Part shown: one piece after another, positions 63,863 to 64,000 of the stretch
How positions within the stretch are numbered: the first letter of the stretch is position 1
Layout of the letters: each line of letters starts with the position of its first letter
From: Ignavibacteriales bacterium
GTDB taxonomy: Bacteria > Bacteroidota > Ignavibacteria > Ignavibacteriales > Melioribacteraceae
Assembly (NCBI GenBank): GCA_016177735.1
Contig: JACOUS010000004.1
Coordinates: 41,821 to 105,820, forward strand
Reading direction: 5' to 3'
DNA length: 64,000 nucleotides
Notes under the pieces: model-generated
Databases searched by the model: none
What the model was told of the DNA's origin: nothing
The model's input: the letters and a program-made list of their open reading frames with translations, nothing else
Position numbers and translations under genes: made by a program

Positions 63863-64000
63863 TGTAATTCTTCAGTATTTCGGTAACACTTGAGTTATAT
63901 TTTTAATAATAACTTGGTGTTACAATGAATGCTTCCACCGTATGGTCATTAACAAGTCACTGGACAACCATATTGCAAGAGTATGAGAAAATAAAAGCAG
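63863..64000 (+). mobile_element. Left end of a probable insertion sequence
   Basis: The sequence changes from the GC-rich palindrome to an AT-rich end beginning TGTAATTCTTCAGT, with TG at the edge as in many DDE insertion sequences. An ORF starts 62 bp in. The right end and target duplication lie outside the window, so the element is inferred. Confidence 0.5.
63925..64000 (+). CDS. Start of a probable transposase or integrase gene (partial)
   Basis: ATG at 63925 opens 25 codons running off the window edge, beginning MNASTVWSLTSHWTTILQEYEKI. This resembles, from memory, the N-terminus of IS-encoded DDE-type integrase/transposases in related genomes, but 25 residues are too few to be sure. 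Its position just inside the apparent IS end supports the reading. Confidence 0.45.
   Translation, partial: MNASTVWSLTSHWTTILQEYEKIKA

Overview
The window looks like chromosomal core DNA from a member of the Ignavibacteria (Bacteroidota/Chlorobiota side of the FCB group). Evidence: two secreted proteins carry the type IX secretion C-terminal domain with the NYPNPFNP signature common in that lineage; candidate promoters fit the Bacteroidetes layout TTTG-N20-TAnnTTTG; and the low-GC, AAA/GAA-rich coding style fits. No rRNA, CRISPR array or complete prophage is seen.

Layout. 1-870: a small IS200/RAYT-type transposase between paired hairpins. 870-5431: purL, a YihY-type membrane protein and a beta-CASP metallo-hydrolase. 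5456-7396: an accessory patch with a HEAT-repeat protein, a possible tiny membrane protein, a GIY-YIG ORF between 41-bp direct repeats, and a set of decayed initiator-tRNA copies beside the intact tRNA-fMet. 7397-14110: recN, an envelope protein, hemW, a T9SS cargo protein and a SIMPL protein. 14169-25939: a long information-processing block, rimP-nusA-infB-rbfA-truB-ribF-rpsO-pnp-dusB-rng, starting from a short leader with a terminator-like hairpin. 26025-28483: a transaldolase-type aldolase, gcvT and comB. 28753-33561: ftsK-lolA and two membrane/envelope genes. 33759-44407: uppP, a cyclophilin, a NSS transporter with a 39-aa partner, holA, an ECF sigma factor with a probable partner, rpmE, rsmB, a RodZ-like protein and ligA. 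44481-54215: STAS, HAD, a 7TM-HD c-di-AMP phosphodiesterase, xerD, a lipoprotein, an MsbA-like ABC exporter, a glycosyltransferase, nadK and a thioredoxin-like protein. 54509-55897: a second T9SS cargo.

55966-59730 (minus strand) is the most interesting part: a tight four-gene operon of two divergent D-Ala-D-Ala-ligase-like ATP-grasp enzymes, a GNAT acetyltransferase and a lysine 2,3-aminomutase whose lysine-binding residues are intact. Together they suggest a pathway that makes a beta-lysine-containing, possibly acetylated, small peptide or conjugate. After it come recG, an Mrr-type restriction endonuclease with an uncharacterised partner, and the left end of a probable insertion sequence that has landed inside a palindromic repeat at the window edge.

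Most genes are on the + strand in tight, often overlapping, operons. Several starts appear to be TTG. Small palindromic repeats are scattered through the gaps, and some interrupt tRNA remnants.
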